A stretch of DNA of 64,000 nt from Xenorhabdus szentirmaii DSM 16338. GTDB lineage: Bacteria > Pseudomonadota > Gammaproteobacteria > Enterobacterales > Enterobacteriaceae. Location: assembly GCF_002632585.1 (NCBI RefSeq), contig NZ_NIBV01000001.1, positions 124,001-188,000 on the forward strand, given 5' to 3'. Under the pieces are notes generated by a model. The model had not been told where the DNA came from. It did no database searches and worked only from the letters and a program-made list of their open reading frames with translations. The translations under genes and the position numbers were made by a program. Below are positions 1 through 8,719 of this stretch, piece by piece (the stretch's first letter is position 1; the number at the start of each line of letters is the position of its first letter).

Positions 1-1182
1 CTGTTCACTCGCCTGCTCTGCAATCTCACGAATATCCAGATTCTTAGCTTCCCTGACAACGCGATCCAAGATCTCGAAATCAAAATTGCTCTCTTCAGCT
101 TCGATTTTGGCTTTAACTGCTTTGACTGTCGGGCTTTTGGAAATCACACCACAGAATTCTGGCATAGTACGAGCGAAATCCTCTGTACCGATCTCACGGG
201 CCAACTTAATGATGTGTTCTTTATCATGAGAAATCAGAGGACGGAGGATCAACGTATCAGAGGCATTATCAATCAATCTCAGGTTCGTCAGAGTCTGGCT
301 GGATACCTGCCCCAACGCTTCACCAGTGACAATGGCCTGAACCCCGTAACGCTCAGCAATTTGGGATGATGCCCGAACCATCATACGTTTCAGTACAACC
401 CCCATCTGACCATCATCAATTTTTTCTAAAATCTCAGCGACGACAGGTTCAAAATCAACGGCAACAAACCGAACTTTATGCGAGCTGCCAAACCGATTCC
501 ACAAATAATGCGCAACCTGTTTCACGCCGATTTCATGGGCAGAACCACCCAGATTAAAGAAGCAGTAATGCACACGGCAGCCACGGCGCATCAGCATATA
601 GCTGGATACACCGGAGTCAAATCCCCCGGAAATCAGCGACAACACATCTTCCTGAGTCCCGATTGGAAACCCGCCAATGCCTTCATGACGGGCCTTGACC
701 AGAATCAGTGTATCCTGATCAATTTCCAAATTTACCGTCACATCGGGTTTGGTCAGTTTTACTTTGGCGGATTCAATATGCTGGTTCAGACCACCGCCAA
801 CATAGCGCTCAACTTCGTTGGAGGTAAAACTGTGTTTTCCACGACGCTTCGCCCGGACACAAAACGTTTTGCCATGCAATAAATGGCCATACGTTTCAAA
901 AGTTTGTTCAAAGATATGATGCAAGTCACGAAAATCTCGCTCTTCTACTTGCAGGATATGATGAATTCCCGGAATACGTGTCAGTGCATCACAAATTTCT
1001 GCACCGAGATTATCATCTTTAACCCGAACTTCGATATTATCCCAATGGCGAACAACAGCAATGCCCTCTCCAAGTGTTTTAAGTACGTTGCGAATATTGC
1101 TGGCAAGTATTTTAATAAAGCGTAATCGGACGGTCTGACTCTTGATCGTAATTTCTGGGAATAATTTAATGATAAACTTCAT
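1..1182 (-). CDS. thiI: tRNA 4-thiouridine synthase ThiI (3' end outside the window)
   Basis: ThiI activates U8 of tRNA by adenylation and transfers sulfur to make 4-thiouridine; it also supplies sulfur for the thiazole of thiamine. The 394 codons present begin [16 protein letters not shown] at an ATG whose first base is 1182 and run off the left edge. They cover the N-terminal ferredoxin-like region, the THUMP domain, and the PP-loop ATPase with SGGFDS at residues 185-190. The conserved cysteine of the [11 protein letters not shown] motif (equivalent to E. coli Cys344) is present. The C-terminal rhodanese domain carrying the persulfide cysteine lies outside the window. The gene is divergent from xseB-ispA-dxs, as in E. 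coli. The 228 bp between them must hold both promoters, but I see no unambiguous -35/-10 pair. Confidence 0.96.
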   Translation of the reverse strand, partial: MKFIIKLFPEITIKSQTVRLRFIKILASNIRNVLKTLGEGIAVVRHWDNIEVRVKDDNLGAEICDALTRIPGIHHILQVEERDFRDLHHIFEQTFETYGHLLHGKTFCVRAKRRGKHSFTSNEVERYVGGGLNQHIESAKVKLTKPDVTVNLEIDQDTLILVKARHEGIGGFPIGTQEDVLSLISGGFDSGVSSYMLMRRGCRVHYCFFNLGGSAHEIGVKQVAHYLWNRFGSSHKVRFVAVDFEPVVAEILEKIDDGQMGVVLKRMMVRASSQIAERYGVQAIVTGEALGQVSSQTLTNLRLIDNASDTLILRPLISHDKEHIIKLAREIGTEDFARTMPEFCGVISKSPTVKAVKAKIEAEESNFDFEILDRVVREAKNLDIREIAEQASEQ

Positions 1183-1410
1183 AGTAAGATATAGTAGTCA
1201 TTCAATGTTGAACCATCACAAACAATATCAATGATGATTCATAAGTGTTCAGTTGGATAGGTCGCAGAGTATAACATCATCTCATTATATCGCCTGTAAA
1301 AAAACAGCGGTAACACATGATTTATTTTTCTTGGTGTAGTAGGGTACTCTGCAATTCTGCAACGAACTTGCTTTGCTGTAATTCGTTAAATAACCATAAG
1401 TTAAGTCATT

Positions 1411-1668
1411 ATGTCTAAAGCAAATCAAACATCAGAAACCGGACAGGCCCCAGCATTTGAAACTTCTCTGAAAGAGCTGGAAGACATTGTTATTCGGCTG
1501 GAATCAGGGGAACTCCCACTAGAAGATGCACTCAATGAATTTGAACGTGGTATTCAGCTTGCAAGACAAGGGCAAAAAACGCTTCAGCAGGCGGAACAGC
1601 GAGTACAGATTTTATTGAACCATGATGCACAGTCATCACTTGATGAATTTTCGTCTGAATCTGAGTAA
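1411..1668 (+). CDS. xseB: Exodeoxyribonuclease VII small subunit XseB
   Basis: This is the small subunit of exonuclease VII, which degrades single-stranded DNA from both ends in complex with XseA (not in this window). The 85-residue product has the family pattern [35 protein letters not shown] followed by a basic/glutamine-rich helix, and its length is typical (about 80). It is the first gene of the xseB-ispA-dxs group and ends 4 bp before the ispA start, which suggests translational coupling. Confidence 0.96.
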   Translation: MSKANQTSETGQAPAFETSLKELEDIVIRLESGELPLEDALNEFERGIQLARQGQKTLQQAEQRVQILLNHDAQSSLDEFSSESE

Positions 1669-1672
1669 ATTT

Positions 1673-2590
1673 ATGCCTGAACAATATGAAATTCCTTTTG
1701 AAGAGATGCTGATCAACTGCCAACAACATATCAATGGCAAACTGATAGAAATATTCTCTTCATTACCCTTTTTAGACAGTCCATTAGGCATAGCAATGCA
1801 GCATGGGGCTATATTGGGCGGAAAACGGCTGCGCCCATTTTTAGTTTACAGTGTAGGCGAATTGTTTGGCCTTTCCCGAAAGAGCCTTGATGCCGCAGCC
1901 CTTGCGCTGGAATGTATCCATGCTTATTCACTGATTCATGATGACTTACCGGCAATGGATAATGACGATTTACGTCGTGGTCAACCGACTTGTCATATAA
2001 AATTTGGCGAAAGTCAGGCCATCTTAGCGGGAGACGCATTACAGTCACTGGCCTTTGAGCTTCTGGCTAAACAAGACATGCCTGATGTCGCTTTATCGGA
2101 CCGTCTCACTATGATTGCAGAACTGGCAAGTGCCAGCGGCTTTGCCGGCATGTGCGGCGGTCAGTCATTGGATTTGCAAGCCGAGGGTAAACAAATCGAT
2201 CTTGACGCTCTGGAACAAATTCACCAGCACAAAACCGGGGCATTAATACGTGCAGCTGCCAGACTGGGTGCTTACAGTGCCGGGCAACGTGGTCATGACG
2301 TGATACCGTTGCTGGATCAATATACTCAAGCCATCGGCCTCGCATTTCAGGTACATGATGATATTCTAGATGTCATTGGCAATACTGAAATTATTGGTAA
2401 ACGTCAGGGTAACGATCAACAGCTTGGCAAAAACACTTACCCTGCCCTGCTGGGATTGGAACAAGCCCAGCAAAAAGCCAGAGATCTGTACGAAGAAGCA
2501 ATAGCAGCACTCGCAGAGCTGGATAAAAAATCGTATAACACCACGACGTTAAAAAGACTGGCTGGTTTCATTATTGAAAGAAATAGCTGA
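1673..2590 (+). CDS. ispA: Farnesyl diphosphate synthase IspA
   Basis: IspA condenses dimethylallyl and isopentenyl diphosphates to geranyl and then farnesyl diphosphate, feeding undecaprenyl phosphate and quinone synthesis. The 305-residue product carries the first aspartate-rich motif DDLPAMD (residues 90-96) followed by the RR pair, and the second motif DDILD (229-233). The chosen start is the ATG at 1673 (MPEQYEIPFE), four bases after the xseB stop. An upstream in-frame ATG at 1622 lies inside xseB and would add 17 residues not seen in the family. A short AGCTGA/TCAGCT hairpin overlaps the stop. Confidence 0.96.
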   Translation: MPEQYEIPFEEMLINCQQHINGKLIEIFSSLPFLDSPLGIAMQHGAILGGKRLRPFLVYSVGELFGLSRKSLDAAALALECIHAYSLIHDDLPAMDNDDLRRGQPTCHIKFGESQAILAGDALQSLAFELLAKQDMPDVALSDRLTMIAELASASGFAGMCGGQSLDLQAEGKQIDLDALEQIHQHKTGALIRAAARLGAYSAGQRGHDVIPLLDQYTQAIGLAFQVHDDILDVIGNTEIIGKRQGNDQQLGKNTYPALLGLEQAQQKARDLYEEAIAALAELDKKSYNTTTLKRLAGFIIERNS

Positions 2591-2619
2591 AAAAATCAGC
2601 TGAAATTTGCAAAACAACA

Positions 2620-2720
2620 GGTATATACCCCATGGATGACAAGTGACAGCGCGGTGATAAGGGAAAGCATTTGCCCGGCAACCCGCAAATCTGCCGCTTG
2701 AAAGACAAAAGGGTTAAATA
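2620..2720. repeat. Short palindromic intergenic element, copy 1 (ispA-dxs gap)
   Basis: The element begins GGTATATACCCCATGGAT and ends CTTGAAAGACAAAAGGGTTA. Read in this direction it matches the reverse complement of the element after rdgC at 60212-60343, which begins GGTATATACCCAATGGAT and ends CTTGAAAGACGAAGGGTATA, but its middle is shorter and different. It is a non-coding MITE-like repeat of the sort scattered through Xenorhabdus/Photorhabdus genomes. It lengthens the ispA-dxs spacer to 301 bp. Confidence 0.7.
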
Positions 2721-2834
2721 CCACTTTGGTGTAGCATCAATTATATAAACCCAATAATCAATAAATGTATCTCATGGGATGAACCCAGAAATTACACTTC
2801 GATAATAACGGGTTCTTAATATTCAACTTAAGAC

Positions 2835-2873
2835 GGGTATACCCACCAGATTTCAAGATAAAGGGTATATAGC
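2835..2873. repeat. Minimal (internally deleted) copy of the same element
   Basis: GGGTATACCC is followed by ACCAGATTTCAAG and then ATAAAGGGTATATA. This looks like the two termini of the repeat family joined with almost no middle. It lies only 19 bp upstream of the dxs ATG and so forms the 5' leader region of dxs if a promoter lies between ispA and dxs. Confidence 0.5.
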
Positions 2874-2891
2874 ATTTTATACAGGCATAGC

Positions 2892-4757
2892 ATGAGCATT
2901 GATATAGCGAAATATCCAACATTGGCATTGGCAGAAACCCCAGAAGAGCTTCGCCTGCTACCTAAAGACACTTTGCCAAAGTTATGCGATGAACTGCGTC
3001 AATTTTTGCTGAACAGTGTTAGCCGTTCCAGTGGTCACTTTGCTTCCGGACTTGGCACAATCGAGCTGACTGTCGCACTTCACTATGTTTATAAAACCCC
3101 TTTTGACAATTTAGTCTGGGATGTTGGTCACCAAGCTTATCCACACAAAATTTTGACTGGACGCCGCGACCGCATTAATACCATTCGTCAAAAGAACGGG
3201 CTTCACCCTTTTCCGTGGCGGGATGAAAGTGAATATGACACCTTGTGTGTCGGTCACTCATCCACCTCAATCAGCGCGGGTTTAGGCATGGCAATCGCGG
3301 CAAAGCATGAAAACAAAGGCCGCAAAACAGTCTGTGTCATCGGTGATGGCGCCATCACCGCCGGCATGGCTTTCGAAGCGATGAACCACGCGGGAGATAT
3401 CGATCCCGATATGCTGGTGATCCTCAATGACAATGAAATGTCCATTTCTGAAAACGTCGGGGCATTGAATAATCATCTGGCACAACTGCTATCCGGCAAA
3501 CTTTATACCACCTTGCGTGAAGGCGGCAAAAAAGTCTTCTCTAACCTTCCCCCTATCAAAGAGTTGCTGAAAAAAACCGAAGAGCACCTCAAGGGCATGG
3601 TTGTTCCCGGAACATTGTTTGAAGAGCTCGGTTTTAACTACATTGGCCCCATTGATGGTCATGACGTACTCGCATTAACCCAAACCTTGAAAAATATGCG
3701 GGAACTGAAAGGGCCACAGTTCTTGCATATCATGACCAAAAAAGGCCGTGGCTATGCGCCTGCGGAAAAAGATCCCATCAGCTGGCATGCCGTACCAAAA
3801 TTCGATCCGGCCACCGGCTCGCTTCCCAAAAGTGCAGATACCCGCCCAACCTTTTCTAAGATCTTCGGTGACTGGCTATGTGAAGAAGCCGCCCAGGACA
3901 AAAAACTGATGGCAATTACGCCTGCCATGCGGGAAGGTTCTGGCATGGTACGCTTCTCCCGTGAATATCCTGAGCAATATTTTGATGTCGCGATTGCTGA
4001 GCAGCATTCCGTCACCTTCGCCGCGGGCTTGGCTATTGGTGGCTACAAACCGATTGTCGCCATCTACTCCACCTTCTTGCAACGCGGTTATGATCAGGTG
4101 ATCCACGATATCGCCATCCAGAACTTGCCCGTGTTATTTGCCATCGATCGTGGCGGCATTGTCGGCTCAGATGGGCAAACCCACCAAGGCGCATTTGATC
4201 TCTCGTTCCTGCGCTGTATCCCGAATCTGGTTATTATGGCACCCAGCGATGAAAACGAGTGTCGCCAAATGCTGCACACCGGGCATCATTATCAATCCGG
4301 CCCTACAGCCGTCCGTTACCCGCGCGGCGCAGGAACAGGTGAGGCGCTTCAACCACTGGAAGCATTGCCAATTGGCAAAGGCCTGATCCGTCGGAAGGGA
4401 GAAAAAATTGCGATCCTGAACTTTGGTACCTTGCTTCCTTACGCACTACAAGCGGCTGAGAATCTGAATGCAACGGTTATTGACATGCGTTTTGTCAAAC
4501 CACTGGATAAAGAACTGACGCTTGAAATGGCAGCCAGCCACGATTTGCTGGTCACTTTGGAAGAAAATGCCATTATGGGCGGAGCAGGAAGTGGTGTGAA
4601 CGAACTTCTGATGCAGGAAAAACAGCCAGTTCCTGTATTGAACCTTGGCTTACCGGACTATTTTATCCCACAAGGAACACAGCAAGAACTGCATGCTGAT
4701 TTAGGCTTGGATGCAGCTGGTATCCAAAACAGTATCGAGAAATACTTGGCTAAGTAG
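2892..4757 (+). CDS. dxs: 1-deoxy-D-xylulose-5-phosphate synthase Dxs
   Basis: Dxs condenses pyruvate and glyceraldehyde 3-phosphate to 1-deoxyxylulose 5-phosphate, the first and flux-controlling step of the MEP isoprenoid pathway and a precursor step for thiamine and pyridoxal. The 621-residue protein has the thiamine-diphosphate motif GDGAITAG starting at residue 151, with the paired asparagines further on, the central transketolase-like pyrimidine-binding domain ([30 protein letters not shown]) and a C-terminal transketolase domain. Length and alignment match E. coli Dxs throughout. It is functionally paired with ispA upstream. Confidence 0.98.
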   Translation: MSIDIAKYPTLALAETPEELRLLPKDTLPKLCDELRQFLLNSVSRSSGHFASGLGTIELTVALHYVYKTPFDNLVWDVGHQAYPHKILTGRRDRINTIRQKNGLHPFPWRDESEYDTLCVGHSSTSISAGLGMAIAAKHENKGRKTVCVIGDGAITAGMAFEAMNHAGDIDPDMLVILNDNEMSISENVGALNNHLAQLLSGKLYTTLREGGKKVFSNLPPIKELLKKTEEHLKGMVVPGTLFEELGFNYIGPIDGHDVLALTQTLKNMRELKGPQFLHIMTKKGRGYAPAEKDPISWHAVPKFDPATGSLPKSADTRPTFSKIFGDWLCEEAAQDKKLMAITPAMREGSGMVRFSREYPEQYFDVAIAEQHSVTFAAGLAIGGYKPIVAIYSTFLQRGYDQVIHDIAIQNLPVLFAIDRGGIVGSDGQTHQGAFDLSFLRCIPNLVIMAPSDENECRQMLHTGHHYQSGPTAVRYPRGAGTGEALQPLEALPIGKGLIRRKGEKIAILNFGTLLPYALQAAENLNATVIDMRFVKPLDKELTLEMAASHDLLVTLEENAIMGGAGSGVNELLMQEKQPVPVLNLGLPDYFIPQGTQQELHADLGLDAAGIQNSIEKYLAK

Positions 4758-4786
4758 CCTTATATCTTGATAAGAAATTAATGAAG

Positions 4787-4847
4787 TGCCTGTTCCAAAC
4801 ACAAAGCCTTGGTGAACACCAAAAACCGCTTTGGGGAGGAACAGGCA
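4787..4847 (+). other. Long imperfect hairpin that covers a ribosome binding site
   Basis: TGCCTGTTCC (4787-4796) pairs perfectly with GGAACAGGCA (4838-4847). Inside it CAAAGC (4802-4807) pairs with GCTTTG (4828-4833), and TTGGT pairs with ACCAA at the tip. The right arm contains the GGAGG Shine-Dalgarno region and ends at the base before an ATG (4848). There is no U-run after it, so it is not a standard terminator. It could be an RNA switch on translation or the end of a mobile-element relic. Confidence 0.55.
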
Positions 4848-4973
4848 ATGAATAAACCGCTAAAAATAACTTCTCAAAGAAAACATTCTCTCCACAAAAA
4901 TATAAATATATCTCTGTTAGCCATTTTAAACGAACACATTACTTATTGCTTTGAAGGAGTATTCCTTTCTTGA
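4848..4973 (+). CDS. Possible 41-residue peptide behind a structured leader
   Basis: The ATG at 4848 follows GGGGAGGAACAGGCA, an excellent Shine-Dalgarno at 8 nt spacing, and opens a 41-codon frame beginning MNKPLKITSQRKHSLHK and ending CFEGVFLS. The N-terminal half is basic; I see no clear membrane segment and recognise no family. It could be a genuine small protein, a leader peptide, or the truncated start of a lost gene. The next 223 bp up to 5197 are AT-rich without a convincing gene. Confidence 0.35.
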   Translation: MNKPLKITSQRKHSLHKNINISLLAILNEHITYCFEGVFLS

Positions 4974-5196
4974 ATTTTTGTTTAAATGCGTTTTTTCAAC
5001 ATTCATTGAGTTGATGAAGATATAACGATGGATAAATATTACAAAAATGGCCAAGTTGTGATTACTACCCAACACAATCAGAAGTTATTATTCATTATTT
5101 TTCAATTGGTTATAATTTTATTTTAAGCTTTATTTGCTTCTAAAAAAACGATATAGTAAGACTCTAAGCTGTATTGCAAACTATTGGTAATTTAAC

Positions 5197-5661
5197 ATGA
5201 AATTAAATGCAATTTTTAAAGTAAAAAATGTCGATGAATTAAGATCATTAGGATCTTATTATGAAACAAAAAGATATATAGAAAGTGAACTTAATATTAA
5301 ACTCGGAGTGAGTGGATGGAACTCTCTTTATGATAAAATATCCGCCATTAATGATTTTATTCGTTCATTTAAAAAAAACATTACATCCATCTATGAAGGA
5401 AAAACATTTACTGAGTCTAAAAAATACATATCAAAAATACTTAAAATAAAGATAAAAACCAGAAGTTGGAATGCCCTTGAGTTGACATTAACTAACATTA
5501 TCACTCTGGTTAAAACAAAACCTTTTGATCCGCATGAATATTATGAAAATAATAAGATGAAGAAATTTTGTGATAGCTCAAGGCTAGAAGGTATAGAGTT
5601 AACTATTCCAGATGAGTCTACTTCACTACAAAGTGTTTTAGAAGAATATCGAAACAGGTGA
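5197..5661 (+). CDS. Putative Fic antitoxin: duplicated novel N-terminus plus YhfG-like tail
   Basis: The 154-residue, lysine-rich protein is encoded in AT-rich DNA. Residues 118-154 (KFCDSSRLEGIELTIP, then an acidic helix ending LEEYRNR) resemble the small YhfG/FicA-type antitoxins. They contain S127-x3-E131-G132, matching the (S/T)xxxE(G/N) inhibitory motif that blocks the ATP pocket of Fic AMP-transferases. The first 110 residues are two copies of one unit: KRYIESELNIKLGVSGWNS (25-43) and KKYISKILKIKIKTRSWNA (75-93) align at a 50-residue offset. I do not recognise that unit. The stop codon overlaps the ribosome binding site of the fic remnant 3 bp downstream, the usual antitoxin-toxin order. 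Function as an antitoxin is inferred from motif and context. Confidence 0.6.
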   Translation: MKLNAIFKVKNVDELRSLGSYYETKRYIESELNIKLGVSGWNSLYDKISAINDFIRSFKKNITSIYEGKTFTESKKYISKILKIKIKTRSWNALELTLTNIITLVKTKPFDPHEYYENNKMKKFCDSSRLEGIELTIPDESTSLQSVLEEYRNR

Positions 5662-5664
5662 GTT

Positions 5665-5832
5665 ATGGATAAATATGATGCAACAAATGATCATTATTGT
5701 TATCAAGGTTCATCAACTTTGATAAATAAGTTAGGTATTAAAAATATAGATGACTTAGAATCCGCTGAAAGAAAAGTCACAGTGCTTACAATTCAAAATA
5801 ACCTATTACAATTGATATATATTCTTTTTTAA
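5665..5832 (+). pseudogene. fic: Truncated fic (cell filamentation / Fic toxin), N-terminus only
   Basis: The frame starts MDKYDATNDHYCYQGSSTL and continues INKLGIKNIDDLESAERKV, closely matching the N-terminus of E. coli Fic and relatives (a D-PYxYPG-xxLxNKLgI pattern). After about 45 matching residues it drifts and stops at codon 56. The catalytic HPFxxGNGR motif is absent here and in the following 277 bp of AT-rich DNA (5833-6109), where I see no gene. AGGTGA overlapping the upstream stop is its ribosome binding site. This is the 5' remnant of a toxin gene whose remainder was deleted. Confidence 0.75.
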
Positions 5833-6109
5833 CACACATTCACTTTCCCTTATACCTACTCTTGTTCCTTCAAACTTTCTCTTCTTAATATCTTTTTTTG
5901 ATATAAAGTTCATCTCAAAACACTTTCAAAAAACTAATATTCATTATCAATATTTGATGCATCAATATTTGAAAACACCCTGTTATCTCTCAAATCAAAT
6001 ACATTATATGAATTAAAGTAATCACAATAATAATAACTGTTTTTATTCATTACCTCACAATATTACAAGTAATAATAAATTTCAAATATCATTAAATTAA
6101 GGAACCATC

Positions 6110-7279
6110 ATGGATATTATTCATGTCCTCCCCGATTCACAACAATTCTTTCCTGAATTTAACAAAAATTGGACTGATTGGCGTTGGCAGCAAAAAAACG
6201 CATTACGTGATGAAGGATCACTACGTACTGCCTGTGGAGGGTGGAGTGATGAAATAGCCCGACGCATTCAACAGAATTTGCAGGGCCAGAAAATGCAAAT
6301 TACGCCCTATTACCTCAGTAAAATTCTGGCCACTAAACAATCTGACGATATCACGACAAGCCCTCTCTGGCGGCAAGTCGTTCCATTCTGGCGAGAAGAA
6401 GAGCTTAATGGGTATGATGGCGAATCCGAGAACTGGGAACTCAATGAGGAGATGAAAACCCCCATTTGCCAGCATAAATATGACAACCGCGTGATTTTAC
6501 GCATGGTCAATGCCTGTAACTCCTACTGCCAATTTTGTTTTGAGGCGCTACGTACATTAAAGGTCAATTCAGATAAATCAAATGCCGGCCGTACTTCCTT
6601 TCAGCAATCCCTCGAATACATCAAAAACACGCCATCAGTAGAAGAAGTGATCTTAAGCGGCGGTGACCCTTTAATGCTGACCGATAACAAGCTGGATGAA
6701 TCGTTGGCGGCCATCAGGGAAATCAGAGAAGATCTGCTCATCCGCGTTCATTCCCGGGCGTTGACATTCAACCCTTACCGCATTACCGATGCCCTCATCG
6801 AAACGCTGAAAAAACACCGTGTTAACGCCTTTGGTGTTCATGTTTGCCATCCACTCGAATTAAGCAACGAATTCCAAAACGCGGTTCGCCGCATCCAGAG
6901 TGTCGTTCCCATTGTGTTTTCCAATATGCCTTTCTTGCGTGGCATCAATGACAATGAAGAAACGCTCCATAAACTGTTTATCGACCTATACCGGATGGGG
7001 GTGAAACCTTATTATCTCTACCATTTCATGCCCTTCTCTCCCGGCTCTTCAGAATATAAAGCCTCAATCAATGATGCCATTGCCATTATGAGCAAACTAA
7101 AACGCCGCGTTTCCAATATTGCCTTGCCGGAATATGTCCTTCCCCATATGAAAGGCAAATTCACCGTACCTTTATTTACCAATGCAGAAGAAATGCCTTA
7201 TTTCGAAACCATCAATGGCAGGCGTTATTACCGCTTTACCAACTGGAAAAACGAGCAATGCGAATGGCTGGATAACTAG
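6110..7279 (+). CDS. Radical SAM amino-acid 2,3-aminomutase family protein (KamA-like)
   Basis: The 389-residue protein has the radical SAM cluster motif C136-NSY-C140-QF-C143, SGGDP (183-187) of the SAM site, and the LRGIND element (276-281) that in lysine 2,3-aminomutase supplies a substrate-binding aspartate. The C-terminal PLP loop differs: KamA has LPTYVVDAPGGGGKIPL, whereas here it is LPEYVLPHMKGKFTVPL (339-355). The second substrate aspartate is therefore missing and the PLP lysine position is threonine; K348 or K350 could substitute. It is not EpmB, which has a different loop and context. Family knowledge suggests conversion of an alpha- to a beta-amino acid, but the substrate is unknown. 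It is the first gene of a four-gene operon with an ATP-grasp ligase, an oxygenase and an exporter, preceded by about 280 bp of AT-rich leader. Confidence 0.8.
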   Translation: MDIIHVLPDSQQFFPEFNKNWTDWRWQQKNALRDEGSLRTACGGWSDEIARRIQQNLQGQKMQITPYYLSKILATKQSDDITTSPLWRQVVPFWREEELNGYDGESENWELNEEMKTPICQHKYDNRVILRMVNACNSYCQFCFEALRTLKVNSDKSNAGRTSFQQSLEYIKNTPSVEEVILSGGDPLMLTDNKLDESLAAIREIREDLLIRVHSRALTFNPYRITDALIETLKKHRVNAFGVHVCHPLELSNEFQNAVRRIQSVVPIVFSNMPFLRGINDNEETLHKLFIDLYRMGVKPYYLYHFMPFSPGSSEYKASINDAIAIMSKLKRRVSNIALPEYVLPHMKGKFTVPLFTNAEEMPYFETINGRRYYRFTNWKNEQCEWLDN

Positions 7280-7346
7280 GTTATCCCTGATTTTCTTAGC
7301 ATGTTACTTAATTAATTTTCAAACTTATTCATTTTAAGAGTACCCA

Positions 7347-8708
7347 ATGAAACCAAATTCAATTTTGTTTGTTGATATTGATGATGCCAAAATTCCTCAT
7401 TATAACTATCGGGAAGCTCATTTCATTGCAGCAAAACAAATGGGAATAAATTGCCTGACAGCCGCACTCCGAGGACGACAACATACAGAACGCCTTTTCA
7501 CTGATAGCGATGCTGTTTTCTATCTAGAATCATTAACGCAAGAAGCTTTACAAGAACTCATCATTACATTACAACAAAAGTACATTCTATTGGCTATTTT
7601 CTGCCATGCAGGACATGCATCCTCCAATGGTCAAATTGGTTGTATCGTCGCCGAAACATGCCAGAAATTAAAATTACCTCATGCATCTTCCGCCTCAATT
7701 ACAGCCTGCAACAACAAATTCTCAATGCGTCAGGTACTGCAAGAAAAAGGAGTTAAATCAATACGCTATGCACTCTGCAGTAACGAAGAAGAGCTATTTT
7801 CGCAAGCCAGAGAGATAGGTTATCCTGTCATAGCAAAACCACCTTTTGGTGCTTGTTCAGCTTTTATAAAGAAATGCAATGACTGGCCTGAATTACAAGC
7901 CCATTACCAGACATTCACAAGCCAATATTTACATTCTGCTTTATTCGATTTTTTAGGAGAAGAACAAACATGCTTTATCTCTGGTAATAATGAATATATC
8001 AACCATCCTGGAAAGAGCCTGCTATTGGAAGAATACCTTGAAGGCATCGAAGGAACGGTTGAATGTGTCATGAGCCAACATGAAATACATCCGATATTAA
8101 TCAATGAAAAACTTATCCTGACTGAAAAAGAAAATACGGTTCTGGAAAACTTACTGATTTGCCCGCCTGTTTCATTTTCTCCGGCAGAGCAAGAACAAAT
8201 CAGAGACTATGCCATCGCATGTATCAAAGCGGTTGGCCTGAATTACGCCATTGCGCATCTTGAATTCCGCATGACCCGCAATGGCCCTGTTGTCATTGAA
8301 ATTAATCCCCGCCTTGGTGGATTATTTGTTAATTCGGCTTTCCGTGATATCGCCGGATTAGATCCATACCAGCTATATCTCTCCATTCTCTTGCAAGAAC
8401 CCGATATTGACGCACGGTTGCGACTCGCCCAACATCGCGCCTCCACAACCCGACAGCATTATTCAATGCTAGCCATATATCCCGAACAAAGCGGGCATTT
8501 TCAAGGCATTGAAAATATTGAATACATGAAAAACCATCCCCATGTACTCGAGTGCATTCCTCAACCTGCAAACTACAATATCAATGCTGAAACTGAGGAG
8601 CATTACTTACTCCGATGCTGGGCAAAAGTCGATGGCTCATCCCACGCTCATGCCCTGCATCAAGAAATGATTGAACACGTTAAACCCATTATTGTTCCTA
8701 TTCCATAA
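7347..8708 (+). CDS. ATP-grasp carboxylate-amine ligase (L-amino-acid ligase type)
   Basis: The 453-residue ATP-grasp enzyme has a Rossmann-like N-domain, the nucleotide-binding strand GYPVIAKPPFGACSAF (158-173), a hinge strand LLLEEYLEGIEGTVECVM, and the metal ligands E306 (AHLEFR) and E318/N320 (VVIEINPRLGG). The tail after residue 350 resembles the C-terminal domain of dipeptide-forming L-amino-acid ligases. Such enzymes form an acyl-phosphate and couple it to an amine. In this operon it would be expected to join the aminomutase product to a second amino acid. It starts 67 bp after the aminomutase and ends 11 bp before the oxygenase gene. The partner substrate cannot be read from sequence. 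Confidence 0.85.
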   Translation: MKPNSILFVDIDDAKIPHYNYREAHFIAAKQMGINCLTAALRGRQHTERLFTDSDAVFYLESLTQEALQELIITLQQKYILLAIFCHAGHASSNGQIGCIVAETCQKLKLPHASSASITACNNKFSMRQVLQEKGVKSIRYALCSNEEELFSQAREIGYPVIAKPPFGACSAFIKKCNDWPELQAHYQTFTSQYLHSALFDFLGEEQTCFISGNNEYINHPGKSLLLEEYLEGIEGTVECVMSQHEIHPILINEKLILTEKENTVLENLLICPPVSFSPAEQEQIRDYAIACIKAVGLNYAIAHLEFRMTRNGPVVIEINPRLGGLFVNSAFRDIAGLDPYQLYLSILLQEPDIDARLRLAQHRASTTRQHYSMLAIYPEQSGHFQGIENIEYMKNHPHVLECIPQPANYNINAETEEHYLLRCWAKVDGSSHAHALHQEMIEHVKPIIVPIP

Positions 8709-8719
8709 GGTGCCAACTT

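Noticed and set aside
366-1125. Plus-strand ORFs over 366-1125
   Set aside because: They are frames opposite thiI. The minus strand reads a continuous, highly conserved ThiI sequence, and the plus ORFs show no family pattern.
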